NCBI RefSeq assembly: GCF_037095735.1
Contig: NZ_JBAWKD010000001.1
Span: 186,001 to 250,000, forward strand
Source: Frigidibacter sp037095735
GTDB taxonomy: Bacteria; Pseudomonadota; Alphaproteobacteria; Rhodobacterales; Rhodobacteraceae
Direction: 5' to 3'
Length of the DNA stretch: 64,000 bases
Shown here: piece after piece, positions 32,459 through 42,609 of the stretch
How the letters are laid out: every line of letters starts with the position of its first letter
Position numbering within the stretch: position 1 is the first letter of the stretch
Translations under genes and position numbers: made by a program
Notes under the pieces: generated by a model
Database searches by the model: none
What the model was told of the DNA's origin: nothing
The model's input: the letters and a program-made list of their open reading frames with translations, nothing else

Positions 32459-33253
32459 ATGGTGAACGAACCGATAAATCTGCCCGGGCCGCTCGGCCGC
32501 CGCCTGCGGGTCATCCTGGCCCTGGTGCTGCGCGAAATGGCCTCCGGCTTCGGGCGCTCGCCCGGGGGTTACCTCTGGGCGGTGGCAGAGCCTCTGGGCG
32601 CGGTGCTGCTGCTGGCGGCCTGCTTCTCATTGGCACTGCACGCCCCGCCGCTGGGGTCGAGCTTCGCGCTGTTCTATGCCTCGGGCTACCTGCCCTTCGC
32701 GATCTTCCTCGACATCTCGGGGCGCTGCGCGCAGGCGCTGCGCTTCTCGCGGCCGCTGTTCGCCTTTCCGGTGATCCGTCCGCTCGATGCGCTGCTCGCC
32801 CGCTTCCTGCTGGCCGCGCTGACCCAGCTGGCCGTCGCGACGCTCGTGCTCGGCGGACTTGGCCTGACCGCACGCGCCGCCGCCGATCCGGCGCTCGGCC
32901 GGCTGGCCGCGGCCTTCGGCCTGATCGCCTTCCTCGCGCTCGGGATCGGCACCCTGAACTGCGCGGTCTTCCTGCTGCTGCCGCTGTGGGAACGGCTCTG
33001 GGGCATCGTCACCCGGCCGCTGTTCCTTGTCTCGACGATCCTTTTCCTGCCGGAGAACGTGCCGGAGCCTTGGGATTTCTGGCTGCGCCTGAACCCGATC
33101 GTCCATCCGGTCGCAGAGCTGCGGGCGGGTCTTTATCCGTTCTACCACGCGCAGCAGGTTTCGCCCGCCTACGTGCTGGCGGCGGGCGGGGTCCCGCTGC
33201 TGATCGGGCTGATGCTGCTTGGCCGGGCCCGGGACAGGATGACCATCGGCTAG
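32459..33253 (+). CDS. Polysaccharide exporter permease (KpsM/CtrC-like)
   Basis: A 264-residue ABC-2 permease with about six transmembrane helices. N-terminal LVLREMASGFGRSPGGYLWAVAEPLGAVLLL is the KpsM cytoplasmic entry and first helix. The C-terminal NPIVHPVAELRAGLYPFY is also diagnostic. It should pair with the ATPase encoded on the other strand at 30379-31059. Finding permease and ATPase divergent rather than as one kpsMT operon is unusual. The 3' end overlaps that of the RTX gene by four bases (convergent). Confidence 0.88.
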   Translation: MVNEPINLPGPLGRRLRVILALVLREMASGFGRSPGGYLWAVAEPLGAVLLLAACFSLALHAPPLGSSFALFYASGYLPFAIFLDISGRCAQALRFSRPLFAFPVIRPLDALLARFLLAALTQLAVATLVLGGLGLTARAAADPALGRLAAAFGLIAFLALGIGTLNCAVFLLLPLWERLWGIVTRPLFLVSTILFLPENVPEPWDFWLRLNPIVHPVAELRAGLYPFYHAQQVSPAYVLAAGGVPLLIGLMLLGRARDRMTIG

Positions 33254-35985
33254 GCAAACTGGAACAGGTCCGCGGTCATCTCGCCCGAACTGGTGTGGTC
33301 GAGAAGGACGGTGCCGCTGCCATAGTCCAGCAGCAGGCCGCCGTCCTCGACCGCCGTGAAGACTATTGCCGGCGGGCTCGCGAAGCCGTCGAAGCTGAGG
33401 TGATCGAGGGCCGGATCGAAGTCGCTGATCCGGTCGGCCCCATCGCCGAAGCGGAAGTGGAACGTGTCGCCTCCCTCGCCCCCGACCAGCAGGTCGTCGC
33501 CCTTGCCGCCGAACAGCGCGTCACTCCCCGCCCCGCCATAGAGCATGTCGTTCTCGGCGCCGCCGTCGAGCGTGTCATTGCCGGCCTCGCCGAACAGGGT
33601 GTCGTTGCCGCCGGCGGCAAGGATGCGGTCGTCGCCGTCGTAGCCCCAGACGATGTCCGAACCCGCCGCGCCGCCCTCGGCCGTGTCTTCGAACAGGTCG
33701 TTGCCTGCCCCCAGCATCACCACATCGCGCCCCGCGTCGCCGCGCACGACATCGTCGCCGTCGCCCGAGCGGATGGTGTCATTGCCGGTCCAGCCCCAGA
33801 TCGTGTCGTTGCCAAGACCGCCCTCGAGGCTGTCATGCCCCGCCTCGCCCCAGATCTGGTCGTTGCCGCCGCGGCCCAGCACGGTATCGTTGCCGGCCCC
33901 GGCCCAGAAGCGGTCCGCGCCCTTGTCGTCGTTCTGCGGCGAGTCGTAGGCGATGTCGTTGCCGTCGCCCATGTAGATCAGGTCGCGCCCGTTGCCGCCG
34001 CCCAGCGTGTCGTCGCCCGCGCCGCCGCGCAGGGTGTCATAGCCGTTGCCGCCGCGGATCAGGTCGTTGCCCGCGCCGCCCTCGAGGCTGTCCTCGCCAT
34101 CTTCCCCCCACAGCGCGTCATTGCCGCCGGCGCAGAGGACGGTGTCGTTGCCCAGCCCGCCCCAGACCCGGTCGGTGCAGGCGGGATCGGTGCCGTCGCG
34201 GTCCTCGAAGCGATCGTTGCCCGCGCCCAGATAGGCGCGGTCGTTGCCGCCCTCGCCCCAGACCACGTCATTGCCGAGCCCGCCCCGCAGCGTGTCGTCG
34301 CCGGCCCCGCCACGCAGCAGGTCGTTGCCGTCGCCGCCGTCGAGCGAGTCGTTCCCCGCCGATCCGAAAATCGTGTCGGACCCGAGGCTGCCGGTGACCG
34401 TATCGTCGCCGCCAAGGGCATTGGTCACCAGCCCGGGCTCGGCGATCACCAGCAGGTCGGCAAGCTCGCTTGCGGTCGGGACATCGGGCTCGTTCAGCAC
34501 CAGCAGCGGCCGGTCCGGCTGGCCGAAGCCGGCCGGAAACACCTGCGAGCGGGTCAGGCTGGCCCCGGTCGCGCTTTCGATCACCAGCGTCTCGGTCTTC
34601 CAGGTGATCCGCGCGCCGCCCGCGATCGACTGGAAACCCAGCTGCGCGGCATCGTGCAGCATCGACCAGTGCGACAGGTCGAGACGGTCGATGCCGGGCT
34701 CAAACTCGACGATCTTGTCCTCGGCGCCATCGGCGACGAGCACGAAGGTATCTGCCCCGTCGCCGCCGCGCAGCCGGTCGATGCCGGCCCCGTCCAGGAT
34801 CACGTCGTCCCCGCCCGCGCCCGAGAGCACATCATCGCCCGCGCCGCCGAGGATCAGGTCGTCGAGCGCGGTTCCGTTCAGGCTGCCCCCGCCCGGCTGC
34901 GCGACGAGCCGCGCCCCCAGCGCCGCGAGCGGCAGGGTGAACTGCGACAGCCCCGGCTCTGTCGACGAGGCGACGAATATCTGCAGCTCGCTGCCCACGG
35001 CCGCCGCCCGGATCGCCGAAACGTTGTCCAGCCCCAGCTCGTAACTGTCGGCCAGCGTCTCGTGCCAGACCAGCTGGCCGTCGGGCAAAAGCTCGAACAG
35101 CGTGATCCCGTCGTCGCCCCCGCCCGCCAGCACGAAGGCACGCTCGCCAACGCTCACGACGTCCAGCGCGCAGACCGCGCCGAAGCGGGTGGCGAGCGTG
35201 TCGATGACGTGATCGACCGCAGTCAAAGTGCCGTCAGCCGCCAGCTCGAGCACGCTGAGCGAGCTGCTGCCCGTCGCCGCCGTCACGACGAAGCAATGCC
35301 CGCCCAGTGTCACCGCCTTCACCGCGACGGGGGCGTCGATCCCCAGACCCTCGCGCGCGCCCATCAGCCCGCGCTGGGTCAGGGCGCCGGTCGCGGCGTC
35401 GATCTGCCAACTGGTGAAGCCGTCGCCAAAGCCCGAGGCGGTGATCAGGAACGACTGCCCCGCCACTGCCGCCACCGTCATCGCCGTCAGCTGCCCGCCA
35501 TAGGCGCCGCCGCCCGGCGTGACGCCGACCGCCGTCAGCCCGAGATCGTCGCCGATGCGGAACCCGTGGATGCCGCCCGTCGCCGCGGCCGCGTACAGCA
35601 TCTTCCCGCCCGGCGCCTGATCCGAGGCGAAGGCCAGCGCCCGACCCGGCCCCGCGGTGCTGGTGCCCTTGCCCAGCCAGCCGGTCGCGCCCAGCGTCTG
35701 CTGGTCGAGGCTGTCACCGCCGGGGCTGACCAGCCGCGCCTCGTCGCCCGCGCGCGCGATCCCGAAGACCGAGGCGACCTGCACGTCGCCGCTCGAGGGA
35801 AGCTTCTGCGCATCGGCCCAGCTCGCCAACGCACCCGCGCCGGCGCGATAGCTTTCGATGCCGCCGTTCTCGCCGTTGCCGGTCAGGATCACCGTGGCCT
35901 TCGCCGTCGCGAAAAGCTCGATCTGGGTGATCCCGGTCGTGTAAAGGCCGCCGGTGACGCGGCCGCGATAGCTGATCTGTGCCAT
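33250..35985 (-). CDS. RTX calcium-binding protein with N-terminal propeller-like region
   Basis: A 911-residue predicted extracellular protein. Residues about 1-365 are beta-rich with repeated blades (for example FLITASGFGDGFTSWQIDAATG and FVLAGGGDDGITLFELLPDGQ), suggesting a beta-propeller. A first RTX block follows at about 368-415, then a long array of GGxGxDxUx nonapeptides (about 520-850) that folds as a calcium beta-roll. The end, ISDFDPALDHLSFDGF...LLDHTSSGEMTADLFQFA, is a typical uncleaved type I secretion signal; there is no N-terminal signal peptide. No type I transporter genes are adjacent. Several cysteines (one in DPACTDR, one in DTVLCAGG) are odd for an RTX protein. The ATG follows a run of G. 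Confidence 0.85.
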   Translation of the reverse strand: MAQISYRGRVTGGLYTTGITQIELFATAKATVILTGNGENGGIESYRAGAGALASWADAQKLPSSGDVQVASVFGIARAGDEARLVSPGGDSLDQQTLGATGWLGKGTSTAGPGRALAFASDQAPGGKMLYAAAATGGIHGFRIGDDLGLTAVGVTPGGGAYGGQLTAMTVAAVAGQSFLITASGFGDGFTSWQIDAATGALTQRGLMGAREGLGIDAPVAVKAVTLGGHCFVVTAATGSSSLSVLELAADGTLTAVDHVIDTLATRFGAVCALDVVSVGERAFVLAGGGDDGITLFELLPDGQLVWHETLADSYELGLDNVSAIRAAAVGSELQIFVASSTEPGLSQFTLPLAALGARLVAQPGGGSLNGTALDDLILGGAGDDVLSGAGGDDVILDGAGIDRLRGGDGADTFVLVADGAEDKIVEFEPGIDRLDLSHWSMLHDAAQLGFQSIAGGARITWKTETLVIESATGASLTRSQVFPAGFGQPDRPLLVLNEPDVPTASELADLLVIAEPGLVTNALGGDDTVTGSLGSDTIFGSAGNDSLDGGDGNDLLRGGAGDDTLRGGLGNDVVWGEGGNDRAYLGAGNDRFEDRDGTDPACTDRVWGGLGNDTVLCAGGNDALWGEDGEDSLEGGAGNDLIRGGNGYDTLRGGAGDDTLGGGNGRDLIYMGDGNDIAYDSPQNDDKGADRFWAGAGNDTVLGRGGNDQIWGEAGHDSLEGGLGNDTIWGWTGNDTIRSGDGDDVVRGDAGRDVVMLGAGNDLFEDTAEGGAAGSDIVWGYDGDDRILAAGGNDTLFGEAGNDTLDGGAENDMLYGGAGSDALFGGKGDDLLVGGEGGDTFHFRFGDGADRISDFDPALDHLSFDGFASPPAIVFTAVEDGGLLLDYGSGTVLLDHTSSGEMTADLFQFA

Positions 35986-36104
35986 GGCTGCCCCCCGGCG
36001 TTGCACCGGGGAACAGTCGCGCCGGACCCGCGCGGCGGCGCGGCACAAGGGGGGCGGGCTTCGGGCGGCTGGCGAGGATCGCGCCGAACCGCCCGGCCTT
36101 GGTC

Positions 36105-37577
36105 TCAGAGCTTACCGGAAAGATAACGGTCGATGACCGCGACGCTGCCCTCGGCCCAGATCGCCCGCAGGAGCTCGGCGAAGCGCGCGGCGACGGCCGG
36201 GTTCTCGCCGAGGTCGCCGTAGACCTCGCGCATCGCCAGCCACTGCGCCGGATCGTCTTTCGCCGCCGTCGACCGCGCGACGAGCGCATCCCAGCTGGGA
36301 TCGTTCGGCTCGATCACCGCACCGCTTTCGGAGGTGCCGTAGCAATAGCGGCACCACAGCGCCGACAGCAGGATCAGCCCGGTCGCATCGCGCCCCGCCG
36401 CCAGACAGTCGCGGATCGAGGGGATGATGAACTTTGGCTGGCGGTTCGACCCGTCGAGGCAGAGCCGACGCACCGTGTCGGCCACTTCCGGGTTCGAGAA
36501 GCGGTCGATGATCAGCGCCTTGTAGTCGTTCAGATCGGTGCCCGGCACCGGCGGCACGATCGGCAGGATCTCGTCGGTCTCGATCTTGTCGAGGAAGGCG
36601 CGGACCTGCGGATCTGCCATCGCCTCGTGGACGAAGTGGATGTCGCGCAGCCCTGCCGGATAGGCGATGATCGCGTGTCCGCCGTTCAGGATGCGGATCT
36701 TCATCGTCTCGAATTTGTCGACATGGGGGGTGAAGGTGACGCCCACATCCTCCAAGGCCGGGCGACCGGTGGGGAAGTTGTCCTCCATCACCCATTGCCG
36801 GAACGGCTCGCAGGTGACCGGGGCCGCGTCCTGAAGCCCGAACGAGGCGGCAAGATCACGCTCTTTCGGCCCGGTCGCGGGGGTGATGCGGTCGACCATC
36901 GAATTCGGGAAGGCGACCTCGGCCGCGATCCAGGCGGCAAGCTCGGGGTCCGACAGCTGCGCCAGCCCGACGACGGCATCGCGGGTGACATGACCGTTGT
37001 GGGGGACGTTGTCGCAGCACATCACGGTGAAGGCCGGCACGCCCTCGGCACGGCGGGCCTTCAGCGCGGCGGTGATCGCACCGAAGACCGTGTCGGGCGC
37101 GGCCGGGTTCGCGGCGTCCTTCCGGATGTCGGGATGGACCGGGCTGAAGGTGCCGGTCTTCGGATCGATGTAATAGCCGCCCTCGGTCACGGTCAGCGAC
37201 ACGATGCGGATCGCCGGGTCCGACATGGCGGCGATCAGGCCCGCATTGCCGGGCTCGACCGGGACGAAGCCGGTCATCGCGCCGATCACGCGGGCGGTCT
37301 TCGCCTCGGGCGCAAGCTCGATCACCGAGGACAGGTAGTCCTGCCCCTGCAGCACCGCACGCATCCGGGCATCGCCTTCACGCACGCCGGCGCCGAGGAT
37401 CGCCCAGTCATGGCCCGCGCCGGTGGCGAAGAGATCGTCGAGATAGACGGCCATATGGGCGCGGTGGAAGTTGCCGCAGCCGACATGGATGATGCCGGGG
37501 GTCAGGCCCGCGCGGTCATAGGCGGGGCGGGCGACGCCGTCGGGAAGCGCGTCGAGCGTGGCATTGGAAAGGGTCAT
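36105..37577 (-). CDS. mtlK: Mannitol 2-dehydrogenase (polyol long-chain dehydrogenase)
   Basis: A 490-residue monomeric-type long-chain dehydrogenase that oxidises D-mannitol (and often D-arabinitol or D-sorbitol) to the ketose with NAD. It has an N-terminal NAD domain with HVGCGNFHRAHMAVYLDDL and TVTEGGYYID, then the family catalytic motif K-x-x-x-x-N-x-x-H in KIRILNGGHAII. It is the last gene of the smo operon, 10 bases after smoS with a GAGGAG ribosome site. In R. sphaeroides sugar-kinase genes follow, but here the next gene is the unrelated RTX gene. Confidence 0.93.
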   Translation of the reverse strand: MTLSNATLDALPDGVARPAYDRAGLTPGIIHVGCGNFHRAHMAVYLDDLFATGAGHDWAILGAGVREGDARMRAVLQGQDYLSSVIELAPEAKTARVIGAMTGFVPVEPGNAGLIAAMSDPAIRIVSLTVTEGGYYIDPKTGTFSPVHPDIRKDAANPAAPDTVFGAITAALKARRAEGVPAFTVMCCDNVPHNGHVTRDAVVGLAQLSDPELAAWIAAEVAFPNSMVDRITPATGPKERDLAASFGLQDAAPVTCEPFRQWVMEDNFPTGRPALEDVGVTFTPHVDKFETMKIRILNGGHAIIAYPAGLRDIHFVHEAMADPQVRAFLDKIETDEILPIVPPVPGTDLNDYKALIIDRFSNPEVADTVRRLCLDGSNRQPKFIIPSIRDCLAAGRDATGLILLSALWCRYCYGTSESGAVIEPNDPSWDALVARSTAAKDDPAQWLAMREVYGDLGENPAVAARFAELLRAIWAEGSVAVIDRYLSGKL

Positions 37578-37587
37578 GGATCGCTCC

Positions 37588-38345
37588 TCAGCTCATCCAG
37601 TTGCCGCCGTCGACGTTGTAGGTCTGGGCGACGATGTATTGGGCCTCGTCCGAGGCCAGGAAAACCGCCATGCCGGTCAGGTCCTCTGCGGTCCCCATCC
37701 GGCCGAAGGGCACGGCCGCGCCCACTTCGCGTTTCTTCTCGCCGGGGGCCTTGCCCTCGTATTTCGCGAAGAAGGCATCGACACCGTCCCAATGCTCGCC
37801 ATCCACGACGCCGGGCGCGATGGCGTTCACGTTGATGCCGTGGGCGATCAGATTCAGCCCGGCGGACTGGGTCAGGCTGATCACCGCGGCCTTGGTCGCG
37901 CAGTAGACCGCGACCAGCGCCTCGCCGCGCCGACCGGCCTGGCTGGCCATGTTGATGATTCGCCCGCCGCGACCTTGGGCGATCATCAGCTTCGCCGCCG
38001 CCTGCAGGGTGAAGAGCGTGCCCGCGACGTTGATCGCGAAGACACGGTCATAGTCGCCGCGGGTGATCTCGGCGATGGGCGCCGCGGTGAAGATCGCGGC
38101 GTTGTTGATCAGGATGTCGATCCCGCCCCCCGCCGCCATCTCGGCCATGCAGGCGTCGATCGAGGCCTGGTCGGTCACGTCGAGCCGGAGCGCGCGGGCA
38201 CCGATCTCGGCCGCCGTCGCCTCGGCCCGCGCCAGGTCGATGTCGCCGATCACCACCTCGGCGCCCTCGCGGACATAGGCCTCGGCGAAGGCGCGGCCGA
38301 TACCACGGGCGGCCCCGGTGATCAGCGCGCGCTTGCCCGTCAGCC

Positions 38346-38349
<4 letters not shown>
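37588..38349 (-). CDS. smoS: Sorbitol dehydrogenase (short-chain type)
   Basis: A 253-residue short-chain dehydrogenase closely resembling R. sphaeroides SmoS, which oxidises D-sorbitol to D-fructose and galactitol to tagatose with NAD. The cofactor loop is TGAARGIG (11-18), NNAA follows, and the catalytic Ser/Tyr/Lys are in NMASQAGRRGEALVAVYCATK. The stretch APGVVDGEHWDGVDAFFAKYE is specific to this group. The ATG overlaps the smoK stop (ATGA). Confidence 0.95.
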
Positions 38350-39341
<992 letters not shown>

Positions 39342-39353
39342 TGGGTGCAATCC

Positions 39354-40184
39354 TTATTTCACGGCGCCGAAGGTGAGACCACGCACGAGCTGCTTCTGGC
39401 TGAACCAGCCCAGGATCAGGATCGGCGCGATCGCCATGGTCGAGGCGGCGGAGAGCTTGGCGTAGAAGAGCCCCTCGGGCGACGAGTAGCTGGCGATGAA
39501 GGCGGTGAGCGGCGCGGAATTCGCGGCGGTCAGGTTCAGCGTCCAGAACGCCTCGTTCCAGGCGAGGATGATGTTCAGAAGCAGCGTCGAGGCGATGCCC
39601 GGCACGGCCATCGGCGTCAGCACGTGGATGATCTCGGAGCTGAGCGTCGCCCCGTCCATCCGCGCCGCTTCCAGGATCTCGGACGGGATCTCCTTGAAGT
39701 AGGTGTAAAGCATCCAGACCACGATCGGCAGGTTCATCAGCGTCAGCACCACGACCAGCAGCGTGCGGCTGTCCAGCGTGCCGGTGTCGCGGGCGATCAG
39801 GTAGATCGGCACCAGCACGCCCACGGCCGGCATCATCTTGGTGGACAGCATCCACATCAGCACGTCCTTGGTCCGCTTGCCCGGCACGAAGGCCATCGAC
39901 CAGGCGGCCGGGATCGCGATGACCAGCGCCAGAAGCGTCGAGCCGACCGAGATGATGACCGAGTTCATGAAGTGGCTGAAGTAGTCCGACCGCGCCTGCA
40001 CGGTGGTGTAGTTCTCGAAGGTCCAGTCGAAGAACAGGAACTTCGGCGGGCTGGCGATGGCGTCGCCCTCGGTCTTGAACGAGGTCAGGATCGTCCAGAG
40101 GATCGGGAAGAAGATCAGGAAGGCGATGGTCCAGGCGATGACCGTGACGATCGCCTTGCGGCTGGTGGTGACTTGGCGCGCCAT
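39354..40184 (-). CDS. smoG: Polyol ABC transporter permease SmoG
   Basis: A 276-residue MalG-type permease with six predicted helices. The EAA loop reads EIPSEILEAARMDGATLSSEIIHVLTPMAVPG. It forms the channel with SmoF for sorbitol and mannitol. It starts three bases after the smoF stop. Confidence 0.93.
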   Translation of the reverse strand: MARQVTTSRKAIVTVIAWTIAFLIFFPILWTILTSFKTEGDAIASPPKFLFFDWTFENYTTVQARSDYFSHFMNSVIISVGSTLLALVIAIPAAWSMAFVPGKRTKDVLMWMLSTKMMPAVGVLVPIYLIARDTGTLDSRTLLVVVLTLMNLPIVVWMLYTYFKEIPSEILEAARMDGATLSSEIIHVLTPMAVPGIASTLLLNIILAWNEAFWTLNLTAANSAPLTAFIASYSSPEGLFYAKLSAASTMAIAPILILGWFSQKQLVRGLTFGAVK

Positions 40185-40187
40185 GGC

Positions 40188-41060
40188 TCAGGCCTCCAGA
40201 TTCTTGCCGATCATCCGCATCAGGAAGATCGCGACGATATTGGCGAGGATGACGGCGACGATGCCGCCGGCGCTGCCCAGACCCACGTCGAACTGCAGAA
40301 GCGACTGGGCGTAGACGAGGTAGGTCAGGTTGGTCGAGGCCGTGCCCGGACCGCCGTTGGTGGTCACGAGGATTTCCGCGAAGACCGACAGCAGGAAGAT
40401 GGTCTGGATCAGGATCACCACGGTCGCCGCGCGTGCGAGGTGCGGCAGCATGATGTGGAAGAAGCGCCGCACCGGGCCCGCGCCGTCCATCTCGGCCGCT
40501 TCCAGCTGTTCCGAGTCCAAGGACTGCAGCGCGGTCAGCAGGATCAGCGTCGCGAAGGGCAGCCATTGCCAGGCGACGATCAGGATGATCGAGAACAGCG
40601 GTGCCTGGGCGAGCCAGTCGAAGGGCTGCAGGCCGAGGCTCTTGGCGATCCAGGCGAAGAGCCCGTTGACCGGGTTCATCATCATGTTCTTCCAGACCAG
40701 CGCCGAGACGGTGGGCATCACGAAGAACGGCGCGATGACCAGGACACGGGCCACCCCCTGCCCCCACATCGGCTGATCCAGCAGCAGCGCCAGAAGGATG
40801 CCGCCGACCGTGGTGATCAAGAGCACGCCCAGCACCAGCACCAGCGTGTTGATCAGCGCCGGCCAGAAGGCGGGGTCGGTAAAGAAGTAGTGATAATTCT
40901 CGAAGCCGACGAACGGGTTGTCACCCGGCATCAGCAGGTTGTAGCGCAGTGTCGAGAACCAGATTGTCATGCCCAGCGGCACGATCATCCACAGAAACAG
41001 CAGGATGACGGCGGGGGAGATCATCAGGCGCCCGGCGGCGCGCGAAGCTTGCGTGGCCAT
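40188..41060 (-). CDS. smoF: Polyol ABC transporter permease SmoF
   Basis: A 290-residue MalF-type permease. The first helix is PAVILLFLWMIVPLGMTIWFS, and the EAA loop reads DSEQLEAAEMDGAGPVRRFFHIMLPHL. The ATG at 41060 sits nine bases after AAGGGA; an ATG three codons earlier lies at that site. It is separated from smoE by 138 bases containing a strong hairpin. Confidence 0.93.
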   Translation of the reverse strand: MATQASRAAGRLMISPAVILLFLWMIVPLGMTIWFSTLRYNLLMPGDNPFVGFENYHYFFTDPAFWPALINTLVLVLGVLLITTVGGILLALLLDQPMWGQGVARVLVIAPFFVMPTVSALVWKNMMMNPVNGLFAWIAKSLGLQPFDWLAQAPLFSIILIVAWQWLPFATLILLTALQSLDSEQLEAAEMDGAGPVRRFFHIMLPHLARAATVVILIQTIFLLSVFAEILVTTNGGPGTASTNLTYLVYAQSLLQFDVGLGSAGGIVAVILANIVAIFLMRMIGKNLEA

Positions 41061-41155
41061 GCGGCACATCCCTTTTGCGATGGGCCGTCCGGGGAGGCAG
41101 ACGATCCTTGAAGAGAGTTGGGGCGGGTTTCACCCGGGTCCCCGGGGTCGCGGTC

Positions 41156-41181
41156 GGGACGGGGCCCGCAGGCCCCGCCCC
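41156..41181 (-). promoter_or_regulatory. Intercistronic hairpin between smoE and smoF
   Basis: An 11-pair stem with one mismatch (41156-41166 with 41171-41181) and a 4-base loop, 18 bases past the smoE stop, no T tract. It is placed like the hairpin between malE and malF: it should stabilise smoE mRNA and lower expression of the membrane genes relative to the binding protein. Confidence 0.6.
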
Positions 41182-41198
41182 TTCGCTTGGGAGGGTCG

Positions 41199-42515
41199 TT
41201 ACTTGATGTAGCCCGCGCGGGTCATTTCCCGCGTGGTCAGCTGCTGGGCCGAGGCCAGCGCCTGGTCGGCCTTCACCGTGCCGGCAAGCGCGGCCGAGAA
41301 CTGCTGGCCGACCGCCGTGCCGATCGCCTGGAACTCGGGGATCGAGACGAACTGGGCGCCGGTGTAGGGGATCTCCTGATCCGAGGGCTTGTCGGTGTTG
41401 ACCGCGTTGATCGACTTGATGGTCAGGTCGGCGAAGGGCGCGGCCTTCGCGTAGTCCGCGTTCTCGTAAAGCGAGGTGCGGGTGCCCGGCGGCACGTTGG
41501 CGATGCCCTCTTCAGAGGCCACGAGCGTGGTGTATTCCTTCGAGGTCGCCCAGGCGACGAAGGCCTTGGCCGCGTCCTGCTTCTTCGACCCCGACGGGAT
41601 CGCGAGGTTCCAGGACCACAGCCAGTTGCCGTGGTTCTGGCCGCCCTCGCGCACTGGGAAGGGTGCGAAGCCGACCTTGTCGGCGACCTGGCTGTCCTTC
41701 GGGTTGGTGACGAACGAAGCCGCGACCGTCGCGTCCATCCACATGCCGCACTTGCCGGTCTGGAACAGCGCGAGGTTTTCGTTGAAGCCGTTCGACGAGG
41801 CGCCGGGCGGGCCGTACTTGGTCATCAGCTCGAGATAGGTGTCGAGCGTCGTCTTCCACTCCGGGCTGTCGAACTGCGGCTTCCAGTCCATGTCGAACCA
41901 GCGCGCGCCTTCCGAGTTGGCCATCGCGGTGATGAAGGCCATGTTCTCGCCCCAGCCGGCCTTGCCGCGCAGGCAGATCCCGTAGACCTCGCCGGCCTTG
42001 TCGGTCATCTTCTCGGCGGCTTCCTTGATGAAGGCCCAGGTCGGCGTCTCGGGCATGGTCAGCCCGGCCTTCTCCATCAGGTCCTTGCGATACATGATCA
42101 TCGCCGACTCGCCGTAGAAGGGCGCGGCGTAGAGCGTGCCATCGACCGACAGCGCCTTCTGCAGGGCCGGCAGGATGTCGTCCGCGTCATAGCCCTCGGG
42201 CATGTCCTTCAGCGGCACCAGCCAGTTCTGCTTGGCCCAGATCGGCACTTCGTAGTTGCCGATGGTCAGCACGTCGTACTGGCCGCCGCCGGTGGCGATG
42301 TCGGTGGTCACGCGCTGGCGCAGGACGTTCTCTTCCAGCGTCACCCACTCGACCTTGATGTCGGGATGCGCCTTGTTGAACTCGCCCATCAGCCCCTGCA
42401 TGCGGATCATGTCGCCGTTGTTCACGGTCGCGACGGTGATCGTCTCGGCATTGGCGGCGGCAGCGATCGCGCCAATGGCACAGGCGCCCATCAGGGCGCG
42501 AATCGTCATCTTCAT
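41199..42515 (-). CDS. smoE: Polyol ABC transporter binding protein
   Basis: A 438-residue family-1 solute-binding protein with a signal peptide (MKMTIRALMGACAIGAIAAA, cut near ANA-ET). The mature part opens with ITVATVNNGDMIRMQGLMGEFNK and resembles the sorbitol/mannitol binding protein of R. sphaeroides. The ATG at 42515 follows GGGAGG at seven bases. It is the first gene of the smoEFGKS-mtlK unit, with its own promoter region upstream. Confidence 0.93.
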   Translation of the reverse strand: MKMTIRALMGACAIGAIAAAANAETITVATVNNGDMIRMQGLMGEFNKAHPDIKVEWVTLEENVLRQRVTTDIATGGGQYDVLTIGNYEVPIWAKQNWLVPLKDMPEGYDADDILPALQKALSVDGTLYAAPFYGESAMIMYRKDLMEKAGLTMPETPTWAFIKEAAEKMTDKAGEVYGICLRGKAGWGENMAFITAMANSEGARWFDMDWKPQFDSPEWKTTLDTYLELMTKYGPPGASSNGFNENLALFQTGKCGMWMDATVAASFVTNPKDSQVADKVGFAPFPVREGGQNHGNWLWSWNLAIPSGSKKQDAAKAFVAWATSKEYTTLVASEEGIANVPPGTRTSLYENADYAKAAPFADLTIKSINAVNTDKPSDQEIPYTGAQFVSIPEFQAIGTAVGQQFSAALAGTVKADQALASAQQLTTREMTRAGYIK

Positions 42516-42546
42516 CAGTAACCCTCCCAAGGTCAGCTGGAGCTCG

Positions 42547-42609
42547 TGCTCGCGTGAGCAATTGCCCGACTGGTGAGTAAATATTCGATTAAAGGCGCAA
42601 AGCTGTCAA
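42547..42609 (-). promoter_or_regulatory. smoE promoter/operator region
   Basis: On the minus strand a perfect -35 hexamer TTGACA is complementary to 42604-42609, with an A/T-rich -10 area about 17 bases on. Toward the gene lie two related 15-mers 19 bases apart on the plus strand (TGAGCAATTGCCCGA at 42555 and TGAGTAAATATTCGA at 42574) and an inverted repeat TGCTC-GCGT-GAGCA at 42547-42560. These are plausible sites for the adjacent SorC-type regulator. Confidence 0.5.

Noticed and set aside
33400..34900. Periodic DNA repeats that could suggest a CRISPR array or minisatellite
   Set aside because: The period of 27 bases is the nonapeptide code of the RTX protein, in frame and with varied codons; there are no constant repeats with unique spacers.
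32374..36126. A plus-strand open frame of 1,250 codons opposite the RTX gene
   Set aside because: The repeated DNA of the RTX array lacks stops on both strands; the translation is a periodic Val/Ala/Pro shadow of the nonapeptides.
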